DNA of 64,000 nt, from the NCBI RefSeq assembly GCF_900107115.1, contig NZ_FNOS01000006.1:1-64000 (forward strand), read 5' to 3'. The position numbers were made by a program, and so were the translations under genes. This document shows positions 50,522 through 63,257 of the stretch, piece after piece. Positions within the stretch are counted from its first letter, which is position 1. The number at the start of each line of letters is the position of its first letter. A model generated the notes under the pieces. It searched no databases. It had not been told where the DNA came from and saw only the letters and a program-made list of their open reading frames with translations. Source of the stretch: Salimicrobium album (GTDB lineage Bacteria; Bacillota; Bacilli; Bacillales; Halobacillaceae).

Positions 50522-51511
50522 TCAGGTTTGATAGCCGCCTGGATTATTTACGTGCCACTGCCAGGCGTCCTCCATGATTTTTGTGATTGCTGTCCGTTCA
50601 GGATTCCAATGGAGTATATTTCTGGCTTTCTCCGAGCTTGCGATTAATACGCTTGGGTCGCCGGCTCGCCGTTCCCCAATCTCAGCTTCGATTTCTCTTC
50701 CTGTTACCTTCCGTGCTGCATCGACCATTTCTTTTACCGAGAACCCGCGACTGCTGCCAAGGTTAAAAATGTCGCTGGCGCCGTCGTTTCTTAAATGGCT
50801 CATCGCAAGAATATGTGCCTGGATCAAATCCTCGACATGGACATAGTCCCTGATGCAAGTACCGTCTTCTGTATTGTAGTCATCCCCGAAAATAGTAATG
50901 TTCTGGCGTTGGCCGAGAGCGGCCTGCAAAATAATTGGCACAAGATGTGTTTCAGGACGATGATCCTCACCGATTTCACCTGACTCTCTTGCCCCTGCCA
51001 CATTAAAATATCGCAGGGATACATATTTTATACCATGAGCCTGTTCGGTCCACTTCATGAGTTTTTCCATGGTCAGTTTTGTTTCGCCATATGTGCTTGC
51101 CGGGTTTGTCTGCATGGTTTCGGTAATCGGAATGGACTCCGGTTCGCCATACGTTGCTGCAGATGATGAGAACACGATATTTCTTACATGGTTTTCAACC
51201 ATCACTGTCAATAAAACCTGTGTGCCGTATACGTTGTTATCGAAATATTGAAGCGGTTTTTCCATGGACTCGCCTACAAGGGAATTAGCAGCAAAATGCA
51301 TGACACCATCGATCGTTTCCTTTTCGAATACGCCGCGAAGGAAGTCGATTTCACGGATGTCCCCTTCATAATAAGTTACCTTAGGATGGATCGCTTCTTC
51401 ATGTCCTGTGGTCAGATTATCGACTACCACCACATCTTCACCTTTGTCCACGAGCTGGTAAACCGCATGGGAGCCGATGTATCCGGCTCCGCCTAATACA
51501 AGTATACTCAT
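50522..51511 (-). CDS. galE: UDP-glucose 4-epimerase
   Basis: A 329-residue short-chain dehydrogenase-type epimerase. [11 protein letters not shown] binds NAD, and the catalytic pair is in [12 protein letters not shown] (Tyr-x-x-x-Lys). It regenerates UDP-glucose from UDP-galactose. It starts almost directly after the galK stop. Confidence 0.96.
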   Translation of the reverse strand: MSILVLGGAGYIGSHAVYQLVDKGEDVVVVDNLTTGHEEAIHPKVTYYEGDIREIDFLRGVFEKETIDGVMHFAANSLVGESMEKPLQYFDNNVYGTQVLLTVMVENHVRNIVFSSSAATYGEPESIPITETMQTNPASTYGETKLTMEKLMKWTEQAHGIKYVSLRYFNVAGARESGEIGEDHRPETHLVPIILQAALGQRQNITIFGDDYNTEDGTCIRDYVHVEDLIQAHILAMSHLRNDGASDIFNLGSSRGFSVKEMVDAARKVTGREIEAEIGERRAGDPSVLIASSEKARNILHWNPERTAITKIMEDAWQWHVNNPGGYQT

Positions 51512-51512
51512 T

Positions 51513-52688
51513 TCAGCGCACCCCTTTCGTTATCTCTTTAGCACCGTCGCCAATTGCTGCGGTGTAAAAGGTCGGTTCATAACCAATTGTTTTCGAATAG
51601 ATTTCATTTACATTTGTTTTGAAAGAATCGATGCTGCTTTGTTCCACGATGGCGATTGCACATCCGCCAAATCCTGCACCGGTCATGCGTGCGCCGGTCA
51701 CGCCATCCTGGTCCCAGGCCGCTTCCACGATGGTGTCCAGTTCAATTCCGGTAACTTCATAATCATTTTTCAGCGATTCGTGGGAAGCGTTCATCAATCG
51801 GCCAAATCCGTTAAGATCGCCGTCCTGAAGTTTTTTTAATGCCTCAAGGGTACGTACGTTTTCTGAAACGGCGTGTTTTGCCCGTTTCCGGTCGTCCTCA
51901 TTATTGATGAGGTGTTTGTGCTGAGTAAATTCTTCATTCGATAAATCACCAAGACTTTCGATGGACAGTTCGCTTTTTAAATCGGCCAGTGCCTGATCAC
52001 ACTGCTGACGGCGTTCGTTATATTTCGAGTCCGCCAGCATACGCTGCTTGTTGGTATTCATAATGATAATCGAATGGTGGTGCAGTTCAATCGGTGCATA
52101 GTGGTAATCGAGCGTTTGACAGTCTAATAGAATAGCGTGATTTTTTTTGCCCATACCAACTGCAAACTGATCCATGATGCCGCTGTTTACACCAATGTAT
52201 TCATTTTCAACCTGCTGACCGAGCCGGATCATGTCGATACGGTCAATGGCTAACTCATATAAATATTCCAGCAGTACACCGGTCACCATCTCTATCGACG
52301 CGGAAGACGACAGGCCTGCACCGTTTGGAATGTCCCCGTAATACAAAATGTCAGCACCGTGATCGATATTATGCCCCTGTGCGGTTATGTATTTGATCAT
52401 CCCTTTCGGATAATTCGCCCAGTCGTGCGCCGAATTATAACTCAGATCCGCCAGATCACATTCGATAATATCTGTTTCCGGAAAATTCATTGAATAGAAA
52501 CGAAGTACAGTATCATTTCGTTTTGTTCCCAGCGCATATGTTCCGAAAGAAACCGATGCAGGGAAAACGTGACCTCCATTATAGTCGGTATGCTCACCGA
52601 TTAAATTAATTCGCCCCGGTGCAAAGAATGTACGGGGTGTTTCATCGCTGTTAAATATCTCCTGAAATTTCTGGATGAGATTAGTCAT
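51513..52688 (-). CDS. galK: Galactokinase
   Basis: A 391-residue GHMP kinase that phosphorylates galactose at C1. [15 protein letters not shown] is the galactokinase signature, [11 protein letters not shown] the ATP loop, and [16 protein letters not shown] the third motif. It heads the galK-galE-galT-galM operon and carries an operator-like sequence just upstream. Confidence 0.97.
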   Translation of the reverse strand: MTNLIQKFQEIFNSDETPRTFFAPGRINLIGEHTDYNGGHVFPASVSFGTYALGTKRNDTVLRFYSMNFPETDIIECDLADLSYNSAHDWANYPKGMIKYITAQGHNIDHGADILYYGDIPNGAGLSSSASIEMVTGVLLEYLYELAIDRIDMIRLGQQVENEYIGVNSGIMDQFAVGMGKKNHAILLDCQTLDYHYAPIELHHHSIIIMNTNKQRMLADSKYNERRQQCDQALADLKSELSIESLGDLSNEEFTQHKHLINNEDDRKRAKHAVSENVRTLEALKKLQDGDLNGFGRLMNASHESLKNDYEVTGIELDTIVEAAWDQDGVTGARMTGAGFGGCAIAIVEQSSIDSFKTNVNEIYSKTIGYEPTFYTAAIGDGAKEITKGVR

Positions 52689-52701
52689 GGGACCCCTCCT
52701 G

Positions 52702-52720
52702 TTTATTAAACGCTTACAAT
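52702..52720 (-). promoter_or_regulatory. GalR/cre-like operator before galK
   Basis: On the minus strand TTGTAAGCGTTTAATAAA resembles the site at 52874 on the opposite side of the gap. It matches the relaxed CcpA consensus with one mismatch, and lies 14 bases upstream of the galK start. Confidence 0.6.
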
Positions 52721-52873
52721 TCCTAATTTCAATTTACTATAGTGTTTCGACTTACACAATAAAAAAATCAATTTATTTTAGTAAAAAAATAATAAAAATT
52801 TACTTAGCGATTATTATGTAATCGAGAAGGTTTGTTTTTCAATGGCTTTAAAATAGCTATTTACATAAATTTT

Positions 52874-52888
52874 ATGAAAGCGTATACT
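52874..52888 (+). promoter_or_regulatory. GalR/cre-like operator before the galactose transporter
   Basis: ATGAAAGCGTATACT fits the cre consensus WTGNAANCGNWNNCW at every position and is followed by AAA. It lies 35 bases upstream of the transporter start. GalR, CcpA or both could bind. Confidence 0.7.
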
Positions 52889-52923
52889 AAACTTAAATTA
52901 AAAAAACTTAGGAGGTTTCGAAA

Positions 52924-54303
52924 ATGGTCAGTAAAAAAATAGGTAAAAAAATGATATTTTTCCTCGGTGCTTTAGGAGGGCTTCTGTACGGTTATGATAT
53001 GGGTGTTATCTCCGGCGCTCTTTTATACATAAAAGACGATATCCCGCTGACGAGTTTTACGGAAGGACTTGTGGTCAGTTCCATGTTGATAGGTGCGATA
53101 TTCGGCTCCGGATCCAGCGGACCTTTATCGGATAAATTCGGGCGGCGCAGGCTGGTGTTCATGATCTCCATTATCTTTATAATCGGTGCCCTTACGCTGG
53201 CGTTTGCTCCGAATATGGTGACACTCGTTGTCGGCCGATTGATTATCGGACTTGCCGTTGGCGGTTCTACCGCAATTGTTCCCGTCTATTTGTCCGAGAT
53301 GGCCCCGACAGAATCACGCGGGTCGCTCAGTTCTTTGAACCAGCTGATGATTACGATAGGTATTCTTTCTTCCTATCTGGTAAACTATGCTTTTGCAGAT
53401 ATCGAAGGATGGCGCTGGATGGTCGGGCTTGCTGTCGTACCGTCCGTTGTATTGATGGTCGGCGTTATCTTTATGCCGGAGAGTCCAAGATGGCTGCTTG
53501 AAAACCGTGGTAAGGAAGCGGCACGCAGTGTTATGAAACTGACGCGGAAACCGGATGAGATAGAGAAAGAAATCGATGAAATGATTGAAATCAACCGTAT
53601 TTCTGACAGCACATGGAATGTGTTGAAGTCATCATGGCTGCGTCCGACACTGCTCATTGGATGTACATTCGCATTGTTGCAGCAGATCATCGGTATTAAT
53701 GCTATCATTTACTATGCACCGACCATTTTCAATGAAGCGGGGCTTGGGGATGTAACATCCATCCTGGGAACAGTCGGTATCGGGACGGTGAACGTGGTTG
53801 TTACCATATTTGCCATCATGATCATCGATAAAATCGACCGGAAAAAGCTGTTGATCACCGGTAATATCGGGATGGTCAGCTCATTAATTATAATGGCCGG
53901 TCTTATTTGGACAATTGGACTAGGCTCAGATGTTACTGCCTGGATCATTGTCGCTTGTCTGACATTGTTTATTGTGTTCTTTGCTTTTACGTGGGGACCT
54001 GTACTATGGGTTATGCTTCCGGAACTGTTCCCGATGCGTGCACGTGGCGCCGCTACAGGTATTGCCGCTTTGGCGTTATCAATCGGAAGTCTGCTAGTTG
54101 CACAATTCTTCCCGCTGCTGACTGAGATTATGGCGATTGAGCAGGTATTCCTGATTTTCGCAGCGATCGGCATCGGCGCACTGTTCTTTGTTGTGAAATA
54201 CCTTCCGGAAACCCGCGGTCGCAGCCTGGAAGAAATTGAAGCTGATTTGCGGGCACGTACCTCCGCTTCAGAGACGAATAATGCAGGCAGTATGCATAAC
54301 TAA
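52924..54303 (+). CDS. Sugar porter-family MFS transporter, probably galactose/H+
   Basis: A 459-residue transporter with 12 helices. GGLLYGYDMGVISGAL, DKFGRRR, PESPRWL, the helix 7 motif QQIIGINAIIYYAPTIF and the C-terminal PETRGRSLEEIE are the sugar-porter signatures. Its place between galK and galR, divergent from the catabolic genes, argues for galactose uptake. The start follows TAGGAGG. Confidence 0.9.
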   Translation: MVSKKIGKKMIFFLGALGGLLYGYDMGVISGALLYIKDDIPLTSFTEGLVVSSMLIGAIFGSGSSGPLSDKFGRRRLVFMISIIFIIGALTLAFAPNMVTLVVGRLIIGLAVGGSTAIVPVYLSEMAPTESRGSLSSLNQLMITIGILSSYLVNYAFADIEGWRWMVGLAVVPSVVLMVGVIFMPESPRWLLENRGKEAARSVMKLTRKPDEIEKEIDEMIEINRISDSTWNVLKSSWLRPTLLIGCTFALLQQIIGINAIIYYAPTIFNEAGLGDVTSILGTVGIGTVNVVVTIFAIMIIDKIDRKKLLITGNIGMVSSLIIMAGLIWTIGLGSDVTAWIIVACLTLFIVFFAFTWGPVLWVMLPELFPMRARGAATGIAALALSIGSLLVAQFFPLLTEIMAIEQVFLIFAAIGIGALFFVVKYLPETRGRSLEEIEADLRARTSASETNNAGSMHN

Positions 54304-56192
<1,889 letters not shown>

Positions 56193-56328
56193 CTTTAATA
56201 TTTGATTGCCGGGACTGGAACTGGTAAAACGTTTCGCTCCTGTTTTTAAGGTACTTTTCCGGACAATGAGCACAGATGTAAAGCACTGAAATAACGTTGG
56301 ATTTTATGAAGCCGTCATATGCAGAACT

Positions 56329-56374
56329 GGGATAGAGAGAAGGAGGAGGTCGGTCGTCTCCTTCTTTCTATCCG
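56329..56374. terminator. Long hairpin after the PP2C-like gene
   Basis: GGATAGAGAGAAGGAG pairs with CTCCTTCTTTCTATCC. No strong T run follows on the plus strand. It lies between convergent genes; the preceding 130 bases show nothing else. Confidence 0.55.
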
Positions 56375-56399
56375 TTAAGCTCTGCCGCGGCTTCTTTTT

Positions 56400-56846
56400 T
56401 TATCCATACTTTTTCTGGTGCTGCTTTTTCATAGCCAGATATTCTTCGTCTTCCCGGACTTTGATCCATTTCTGTTCGAAAATCCGGGCGGACTCGGCTT
56501 TTTCTTCATCTATATCGCGTTCTTTGACGTTTCCGTCTTCGTCGTACTTTTTCCCGCCTTTGTAATTAGCGTACCTTCTGGAACGGGTGTAGCCCATCTG
56601 CAGAAATTTCCGGGCCATGTCCATACCGACAAACTCGTTGTTCTTCTTGTAATCAAGGTACATATTGTATATAGCTTCCGAGGATTCCCGGGCAATCTCG
56701 GGAGTCTTGAAGCGCCAGTGTGCGAGAATCTCACTTTTATAGGGTTCCACGAGCAGGACACCCTGCTCGCCTCGTCCCACCCGGTATTTCTCGGGATTCT
56801 TGCGGAAGTCGGTGGTGTCGAAATCGAGATCATAATCAAAGCTCAT
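56400..56846 (-). CDS. DUF4385-family protein
   Basis: A 148-residue soluble, charged protein. FDYDLDFDTTDFRKNPEKYRVGRGEQGVLLVEPYKSE and the later YTRSRRYANYKGG match what I know of DUF4385. Its start overlaps the end of the glutaminase gene by 11 bases, so the two are coupled. No function is known. Confidence 0.8.
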   Translation of the reverse strand: MSFDYDLDFDTTDFRKNPEKYRVGRGEQGVLLVEPYKSEILAHWRFKTPEIARESSEAIYNMYLDYKKNNEFVGMDMARKFLQMGYTRSRRYANYKGGKKYDEDGNVKERDIDEEKAESARIFEQKWIKVREDEEYLAMKKQHQKKYG

Positions 56847-57783
56847 GTTCGATCACCCCGAACATGTTCAGATCCAGCTCGTTGGAAAGCGATTTGACGA
56901 GGGCACCTCCGGCCGTGCTGTTTCCTTTGGCATCAATCGCCGGACCGATGATCCCTATTCCCATACGTCCGGGGACGGCACCGATAATAGCTCCGGAGAC
57001 CCCGCTTTTTAGAGGGAAGCCCGCTTCCACGGCGAACTGACCGGACGAGTTATACATCCCGGACGTAAGCATAATAGATTTGACCGTTCTTAAGTGTTCC
57101 GGTGATATGAGGCGGATGTTCGTTTCCGGATCCCGGCCTTCGTTGGCCATAAAATGACCGACCCGGGCGAAATCCTCGGTACACATCATGACAGCGTTGG
57201 TACGGAAATAGAGATCGAGTGCTTCTTCCGGAGGCATAATCATTGCTCCCGTACTTTGCATGAAATAAGCGAGGGCACGGTTGCGGGCTCCGTTTGATTT
57301 CTCCGCTTCATATATTTCTTCGCTCATCACTAAATCAGGGTTTCCGGTGATCTGTCTGATGAATGTCATAAATCTTTCGAAACGCTCTTCGACGGAACCC
57401 CCTTTAACAAGGGCGGCAGTGGCGATAGCGCCGGCGTTGATCATCGGATTGAACGGTTTTTCCGTCTGATGCCTTTCCAGCTGACCGATCGAGTTGAAGA
57501 AATCTCCCATCGGCTCCATACCGACCATGTCGAAGACACGCTTCTTCCCGAAGTCGTTCAGCGCGAGCATCAGCGTAACGATTTTAGCTGTGCTCTGCAT
57601 CGGAACATACAAGTCGGTCTTCCCGGCATGAAAATACTCCTCACCGGTCCAGACCGTAACTCCCAGTACGTCTTTTTTCGTATCGTCATACATAGGGATG
57701 ACCGGTCTTACTTCCCCGTCTGATGCGTAGGGGAGACTGTCTTCGACTATCTGTTCCAGAAGCTGGTTGGATAATTGAGCCAT
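56836..57783 (-). CDS. glsA: Glutaminase
   Basis: A 315-residue serine-type glutaminase that releases glutamate and ammonia from glutamine. Ser64 and Lys67 in QSTAK are the catalytic pair of the beta-lactamase-like fold; FNPMINAGAIA and GGSVEERF are family motifs. The start at 57783 follows AAAGGAG. Glutamate supply could help osmotic balance in a salt-tolerant cell, but that is inference. Confidence 0.94.
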   Translation of the reverse strand: MAQLSNQLLEQIVEDSLPYASDGEVRPVIPMYDDTKKDVLGVTVWTGEEYFHAGKTDLYVPMQSTAKIVTLMLALNDFGKKRVFDMVGMEPMGDFFNSIGQLERHQTEKPFNPMINAGAIATAALVKGGSVEERFERFMTFIRQITGNPDLVMSEEIYEAEKSNGARNRALAYFMQSTGAMIMPPEEALDLYFRTNAVMMCTEDFARVGHFMANEGRDPETNIRLISPEHLRTVKSIMLTSGMYNSSGQFAVEAGFPLKSGVSGAIIGAVPGRMGIGIIGPAIDAKGNSTAGGALVKSLSNELDLNMFGVIEHEL

Positions 57784-57969
57784 AAGTGAATTCTCCTTTA
57801 TTGAATGACTTAAGAGTATGATAAATATGCACGAATCATTCATTTTTAAAAGTGTACCCTCATTTTTTCCGTTCTATGCCTGCTTTTCTAAATAAAAAAA
57901 AGGTAAAATACTATGTATGAAACTGCGATTCATGTTATTATGAGAAAGTATAGAATATACGTAAATTCT

Positions 57970-58200
57970 GCGATAGGAAGAGTACGTTCTTTTGCCCATC
58001 CCAAGAGAATCACCGGCTGGTGGAAGGTGACAGATGGAGAAGAAGGGAAAATCATCCTGGAGAAGCGTCGTTGAAATGAGTAGATGCCGCCGGTTACGTG
58101 ACCGTTACCCACGATGGTTCAAAGTGCCGCATACGTGCGGAATTCGGGTGGTACCGCGGAAATAACTCCGTCCCTTTTATATAAGGGGCGGTTTTTTTAT
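57970..58200 (+). ncRNA. T-box leader of ileS
   Basis: The leader has the AGTA-type bulge (GGAAGAGTACG), a stem I terminal region (AGAGAATCACCGG), an ATC isoleucine specifier at 58051-58053, the antiterminator T-box GGGTGGTACCGCG at about 58148, and the terminator CCGTCCCT/AGGGGCGG with seven T ending near 58198. Uncharged tRNA-Ile should favour read-through into ileS. Positions 57784-57969 show only a likely promoter (TATAGAAT near 57949). Confidence 0.93.
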
Positions 58201-58305
58201 ACCTGTGTTTCTGGTGGGCCCGGTTCGTCCGGGATGGTTTTAATGGAAAGAGAGACTGGGGAACAGGGTTCCTTACTCAAACAAATCACGTGAGGTGAAG
58301 AGGAA

Positions 58306-61300
58306 ATGCGTAAAGTCAATACGAAAGAAGTGGCAATCGAACGCGAAAATCGCGTCAAGGATTACTGGCAGGAGAAAAACGTGTTCGACCGTTCCATGGA
58401 AGAGCGGGAAGGAAACGAAACGTTCGTCTTCTATGAAGGTCCGCCGACAGCAAACGGTCTTCCCCATGCCGGGCACGTGCTTGGCCGGGTAATCAAGGAC
58501 TTCGTCGGTCGTTATAAGACGATGAACGGCTACCAGGTTATCCGTAAAGGCGGCTGGGATACACACGGTCTCCCGGTGGAAATCGAAGTGGAAAAACAGC
58601 TCGGTATTTCCGGTAAGCAGGAAATCGAAGAATACGGAGTGGAGAAGTTCATCGAACAGTGTAAGAAGAGCGTGTTCGAATATGAAAAACAGTGGCGGGA
58701 GTTTACGGAAGCGATCGGGTACTGGCTTGATATGGACGATCCGTACGTCACACTTGAAGATAATTATATCGAGAGTGAGTGGTATATCCTGGCCGACCTG
58801 CACAAACGAGGTCTCCTCTCCAAAGGTCACCGGGTTACACCGTATTGCCCGAGCTGCCAGACGACTCTCAGTTCCCATGAAGTCGCCCAGGGCTATGAAG
58901 ATGTAAAAGATCTGTCGGCCACGGCGAAATTCAAAGTGAAGGATGCGGAGAATGAATACTTCCTCGGCTGGACGACGACGCCATGGACACTGCCGGCGAA
59001 CGTGGCGCTTGCCGTTCACCCGGAACTCGACTACGTCAAAGCGAAACAGCACGATGAAGTATTTATCGTAGCCCGCGATCTTGCGGACGCAGTGATGGGA
59101 GAAGAATATGAAATCATTTCCGAACATAAAGGGAGCGAACTCGTAGGAATCGATTACATCGCGCCGTTCCCGTTTGTAAAACCGGAGCGGGGTCACACCG
59201 TCGTTTCCGCTGGATTTGTAAACGCAGAAAGCGGTACAGGGGTCGTACACATTGCCCCTGCCTACGGGGAGGATGACTACAACCTCGTCCTTGAAAATAA
59301 TCTCTCTTTCTTTAACGTCGTGGACGGAGCGGGACGCTATACTTCCGACATCCCTCCGTTCGAGGGACGATTCGTCAAAGACTGTGACGTGGACATTGTG
59401 AAATATCTGTCGGAAGAAGGGCTTCTGTATGATAAAGAAAAATATGAGCACAGCTACCCGCACTGCTGGCGCTGTGACACGCCGCTCCTTTATTATGCGA
59501 TCGAAAGCTGGTTCATCAAAACGACGGAGATGAAAGATAAGTTCATCGAAAATAACCAGACAGTGGAGTGGCACCCGGATCATATCAAAGATGGTCGTTT
59601 CGGAAACTTCCTTGAAAATATGGTGGACTGGAACATTGGTCGTAACCGTTTCTGGGGTACGCCTCTGAACGTTTGGATCTGTAATGAATGCGGTCATCAG
59701 CACGCTCCGGAGAGTAAATCGGATCTTCTTTCCAAAGCGAAAGGAGAAGTGACGGATGTCGAGCTGCATAAACCTTATGTCGATCGTATCCAGCTCTCCT
59801 GTGAGGAATGCGGCGGCACGATGGACCGCGTCCCGGAAGTGATCGACGTGTGGTTTGACAGCGGATCGATGCCGTTTTCCCAGTACCACTACCCGTTTGA
59901 GAATGAAGAAACGTTCAATAAGCAGTTCCCGGCGGACGTTATTTGTGAAGGAGTGGACCAGACCCGCGGCTGGTTCTACAGTCTGATGGCCGTATCCACG
60001 ATGTTTACAGGGAAAGCTCCGTACAAGCGGGTTCTTTCCACCGGTCACATTCTTGATGAACATGGCAGGAAGATGTCCAAGAGTAAAGGGAATGCGCTCC
60101 ATCCGATGGACCTCGTAAATAAATTCGGAGCGGATGCTTTCCGCTGGGCTCTGCTTGCCGACAGTGCTCCGTGGAACAATAAACGTTTCTCCGAGCGCGT
60201 CGTCTCCGAAGCGAAATCGAAAGTTGTCGATACGTTAGTAAATACGCACGGTTTCTTTACACTGTACGCGGATATCGATAACTACGAGTATGACCCGGAG
60301 GATACAGGAGAGAAGACGCTCCTGGACCGCTGGATTATTTCCCGCGCGAACACTGTGGCGGCCCGCGTGAGAACCGGACTTGACGAGTATGACTTTACAA
60401 AAGCTGCGAAGGAAATCGAGAAGTTAGTCGATGAAGTAAGTAACTGGTATATCCGTCGTTCCCGTAACAGATTCTGGGAAAGCGGAATGAGTGAGTCGAA
60501 AAAAGCTGCCTACTCCACGCTTCGCGAAGTGCTCGTAGGCCTGAGTCGTCTGCTTGCTCCATACACTCCGTTCGTAGCGGACGACATTCATATGAACCTG
60601 ACGGGCGAAAGTGTCCATCTCGCTGCTTTCCCTGAGCGTGAAGAACATCGCGTCGATGAGAAGCTGGAGAGAGACATGGATGCTGTCCTTCAGGTAGTGG
60701 AACTTGCCCGCGGCGTACGTAATACGGAAGCGATCAAGACGAAACAGCCGCTGGCCGAACTGACGGTCATCCCGGTCAATCAGGATCGCGGCGCCGCTCT
60801 TAAAGAGTATCGCCCTATTATCGCAGAGGAAATCAACGTGAAAGAGGTCGTAGTAAAAGAATCCTCCGAAGATCTTATCCGGTATGAAGTTAAACTTAAC
60901 TTCCGTGAAGCCGGACCTAAGTTAGGGAAAAACGTCAATACAGTGAAGAAATACCTGGAGTCGCTCTCTGATGAAGAGGCAGCTGATATCGTGACGAATC
61001 AGAAAGCGGTAGTTCCTGCAGAGGACGGGGACATCGAAGTGCCGATGGACCTTCTGATCGCTGAAAGAGTAGCCGACAGTGGACTGTCGATGGGATCGAA
61101 CCAGGAATTCCACGTAGTGCTTGATACGACTATTACGGAAGAACTCCGCCTTGAAGGTCTTTCCCGCGAAGTGATCCGCGTTATCCAGGACGTACGGAAG
61201 CAGAAAGACCTGCCGATCGATCTTCGTGTAAACATAGCTATTGCAGGAGACGAAGATGTGAGGAAGGCGATACAGGAAAACGAGCAGGTCATCCGTGACA

Positions 61301-61395
61301 ACGTACTGGTTAATGAGCTCGACCTGCAGGAAACAGAGGACATGGAAGAATTCGAAGTAAGCAGTCATAAGCTGAAGCTTCAGATTCAGACGTGA
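58306..61395 (+). CDS. ileS: Isoleucyl-tRNA synthetase, long (type 2) form
   Basis: A 1029-residue class I synthetase that charges tRNA-Ile. HAGH at 54-57 is the HIGH motif, [10 protein letters not shown] the next block, an editing domain follows, and KMSKSKGN stands near residue 590. It lacks the C-terminal zinc-ribbon form of the 920-residue Bacillus IleS and has the length and motifs of IleS2, the class that tolerates mupirocin in other bacteria. Regulation is by the T-box upstream. The start follows GTGAGGTGAAGAGG. Confidence 0.94.
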   Translation: MRKVNTKEVAIERENRVKDYWQEKNVFDRSMEEREGNETFVFYEGPPTANGLPHAGHVLGRVIKDFVGRYKTMNGYQVIRKGGWDTHGLPVEIEVEKQLGISGKQEIEEYGVEKFIEQCKKSVFEYEKQWREFTEAIGYWLDMDDPYVTLEDNYIESEWYILADLHKRGLLSKGHRVTPYCPSCQTTLSSHEVAQGYEDVKDLSATAKFKVKDAENEYFLGWTTTPWTLPANVALAVHPELDYVKAKQHDEVFIVARDLADAVMGEEYEIISEHKGSELVGIDYIAPFPFVKPERGHTVVSAGFVNAESGTGVVHIAPAYGEDDYNLVLENNLSFFNVVDGAGRYTSDIPPFEGRFVKDCDVDIVKYLSEEGLLYDKEKYEHSYPHCWRCDTPLLYYAIESWFIKTTEMKDKFIENNQTVEWHPDHIKDGRFGNFLENMVDWNIGRNRFWGTPLNVWICNECGHQHAPESKSDLLSKAKGEVTDVELHKPYVDRIQLSCEECGGTMDRVPEVIDVWFDSGSMPFSQYHYPFENEETFNKQFPADVICEGVDQTRGWFYSLMAVSTMFTGKAPYKRVLSTGHILDEHGRKMSKSKGNALHPMDLVNKFGADAFRWALLADSAPWNNKRFSERVVSEAKSKVVDTLVNTHGFFTLYADIDNYEYDPEDTGEKTLLDRWIISRANTVAARVRTGLDEYDFTKAAKEIEKLVDEVSNWYIRRSRNRFWESGMSESKKAAYSTLREVLVGLSRLLAPYTPFVADDIHMNLTGESVHLAAFPEREEHRVDEKLERDMDAVLQVVELARGVRNTEAIKTKQPLAELTVIPVNQDRGAALKEYRPIIAEEINVKEVVVKESSEDLIRYEVKLNFREAGPKLGKNVNTVKKYLESLSDEEAADIVTNQKAVVPAEDGDIEVPMDLLIAERVADSGLSMGSNQEFHVVLDTTITEELRLEGLSREVIRVIQDVRKQKDLPIDLRVNIAIAGDEDVRKAIQENEQVIRDNVLVNELDLQETEDMEEFEVSSHKLKLQIQT

Positions 61396-61487
61396 GATAA
61401 ACACCTCCCGTTTCCAGTCTGGACTGATGCTCCGGGTAAGCGACCCTTATCCGGAACACTTCTGTCCGGCGAATGTGAAAATAAATA

Positions 61488-61534
61488 AAAAAGCGTACCT
61501 CGTGGAAAAGTATTCCACCAGGTACGCTTTTTTT
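61488..61534. terminator. Bidirectional terminator between ileS and the bacilliredoxin gene
   Basis: AAAAGCGTACCTCGTGGAA pairs with TTCCACCAGGTACGCTTTT (few mismatches) between convergent genes, with T on the plus side and A on the other. Confidence 0.9.
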
Positions 61535-61558
61535 GTTCAGTATTTTTCAGTTATATCC

Positions 61559-61987
61559 TCAGCAGTACTTATCGTAAGCTTCTGTCAGGTTCTCCACGAT
61601 TTCTTCCACTTCATAATCTTCAATGTGCTCGCGTGGAATGAAATGCATAACCTGGCCGTCTTTTAAAATCGCCATGGAAGGAGAGGAAGGTTCGTATCCT
61701 TCCAGATAGTCGCGCATCCGGGCCGTCGATTCACGATCCTGACCGGCGAACACGGTGACGAGGTGCTCCGGCCGATTGTCGTTTTCGAGAGATTTGATAG
61801 CTGCAGGACGGGCCAGTCCGGCGGCACACCCGCAAACCGAGTTGATGACGACGAGAGATGTGCCCTTCACAGAGCTGATGAACTCGTCCACTTCATCCGG
61901 AGATACAAGTTCCGTAAAACCGGCTTCCGTCAATTCGTCTCTCATCGGCTGGGAAATTTCTTTCATATAAGCTTCATATGCGTTCAT
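61559..61987 (-). CDS. Bacilliredoxin (BrxA/BrxB family)
   Basis: A 142-residue thioredoxin-fold protein with the CGC motif at Cys52-Gly-Cys54 (INSVCGCAAG). It removes bacillithiol from S-bacillithiolated proteins after oxidative stress. A further cysteine is the last residue. It follows the CvfC-like gene by 13 bases, the same pair as yphP-ypgR in Bacillus. Confidence 0.93.
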   Translation of the reverse strand: MNAYEAYMKEISQPMRDELTEAGFTELVSPDEVDEFISSVKGTSLVVINSVCGCAAGLARPAAIKSLENDNRPEHLVTVFAGQDRESTARMRDYLEGYEPSSPSMAILKDGQVMHFIPREHIEDYEVEEIVENLTEAYDKYC

Positions 61988-62000
61988 AGTAAACGCCTCC

Positions 62001-63128
62001 TTATTTATTTTCTTTCGTTTTCGTAGCCTGGGTCATCTGATACCAGACGGATCCTTCCGCTGCGTGACCGCCTTCGATCCGTTCGATGGCCATTCGGATC
62101 TGCAGGCGCACTTCAAATTCCGGATCGTCTTTTGCTTCCTGAAGAGCAGGAAGCGCCGTTTCGTCCCCTACTTCATAAAGGTACATAGCTGCTCTCCAGC
62201 GGACGATTTTACTCGGGTCCTTCAGGGATTTTATCATATGAGGAATGGCATCGGTGGATCCGATGTCGGAGATGCAGTCCCCGGCGGTTCTTCGGACGGT
62301 GACGGTCTTGTCAAAGAGCGCTTCATAGAGATAAGGGAGTACTTCCTCATCTTCGATCATCCCGAGATAAGCAGTCGCAAGCCTTCTTATCGAAGCTTTT
62401 TCATCATGCAGGGCTTTATGGAGTACGGGTAAATCTTCAAGCGTCGGGTGCATCTGATCGAGCGCCTGATAACGTATCCTCCAGTCGGAATCATCCAGTG
62501 TGGAAAGCGTAACCGGACTCTCCTGCTTTTCGGTTTCATTCCGGAAAGCGAGTTCCACCAGGCGGGCAAGACGTTCTTCGTCATAACTCGCGGAAATCTC
62601 CTCCTGCACCTGCCGGCCTACTTCTTCTGCATCTCCGTAGCGGGAGGCGTCCTCCTCCCACTTCCTTTCCATAATCATGTTTTCGGAAGCTTCGGACGCT
62701 TTCATGGCTGCGTTTGTGAACCTCTCGGGGAGGGCCACTCTCGTTTCCGTTTCCCCGTCCTGCAGCTTGATCTGCATCGGGATATTGCGGAATTTCTGAA
62801 TGAATACCTGAACTTCCCCGAAACTCTCCTCAGGCTCTTCGCGGGAAGCTTCGCCCTGAAGTCCTTCATCCGAACCGAGAGCGTCCCGTACTTCCGGGAG
62901 GATGTCTTCCCATGATACTTTCGGATGACGTTCAAGAGCAAGGAAGTCCAGCACGTGGTAAATCCCTTTCACTCCGTTTATGTCAAAGAGCTGACGGGCC
63001 CATGAAGGGAAAGAAGATATATCTCCGTCTTTTGTATAGTTGTATGTCTCGCTCTGAGGCAGACTTTCATCTAAATTGATTTTCATCGAATTGGGACTGG
63101 GAGTCGGTTCGATAGATACGATCCTCAT
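62001..63128 (-). CDS. Conserved virulence factor C-like protein (YpgR type)
   Basis: A 375-residue protein. The N-terminal 85 residues (PTPSPNSMKINLDESLP) resemble the NifU N-terminal/scaffold-like domain; a second part follows, and from about residue 200 helix pairs form HEAT-like repeats (DSDWRIRYQALDQMHPTLEDL and later units). No membrane segment. The start at 63128 follows GGAGG. In relatives it is paired with a bacilliredoxin gene; the molecular role is unknown. Confidence 0.85.
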   Translation of the reverse strand: MRIVSIEPTPSPNSMKINLDESLPQSETYNYTKDGDISSFPSWARQLFDINGVKGIYHVLDFLALERHPKVSWEDILPEVRDALGSDEGLQGEASREEPEESFGEVQVFIQKFRNIPMQIKLQDGETETRVALPERFTNAAMKASEASENMIMERKWEEDASRYGDAEEVGRQVQEEISASYDEERLARLVELAFRNETEKQESPVTLSTLDDSDWRIRYQALDQMHPTLEDLPVLHKALHDEKASIRRLATAYLGMIEDEEVLPYLYEALFDKTVTVRRTAGDCISDIGSTDAIPHMIKSLKDPSKIVRWRAAMYLYEVGDETALPALQEAKDDPEFEVRLQIRMAIERIEGGHAAEGSVWYQMTQATKTKENK

Positions 63129-63257
63129 GCATAGCACCTCCGTTATTTGTATCATATCAAAGTTTCAGAGTGACTTCTATCATTCAAGTTTTCGACGAAA
63201 AAATGAAACATTTTTCCAAGTCCTTCGTATACAGGGGATGGGAAGGGGAGATTTAGT

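Noticed and set aside
57849-57860. GGGTAC on the minus strand before glsA as a sigma-B -10
   Set aside because: No GTTT-type -35 at 12-16 bases.
58273-60102. 609-codon open frame on the minus strand opposite ileS
   Set aside because: It is antisense to a clear synthetase, rich in Phe, Arg and His as expected for a shadow frame, and lacks recognisable domains.
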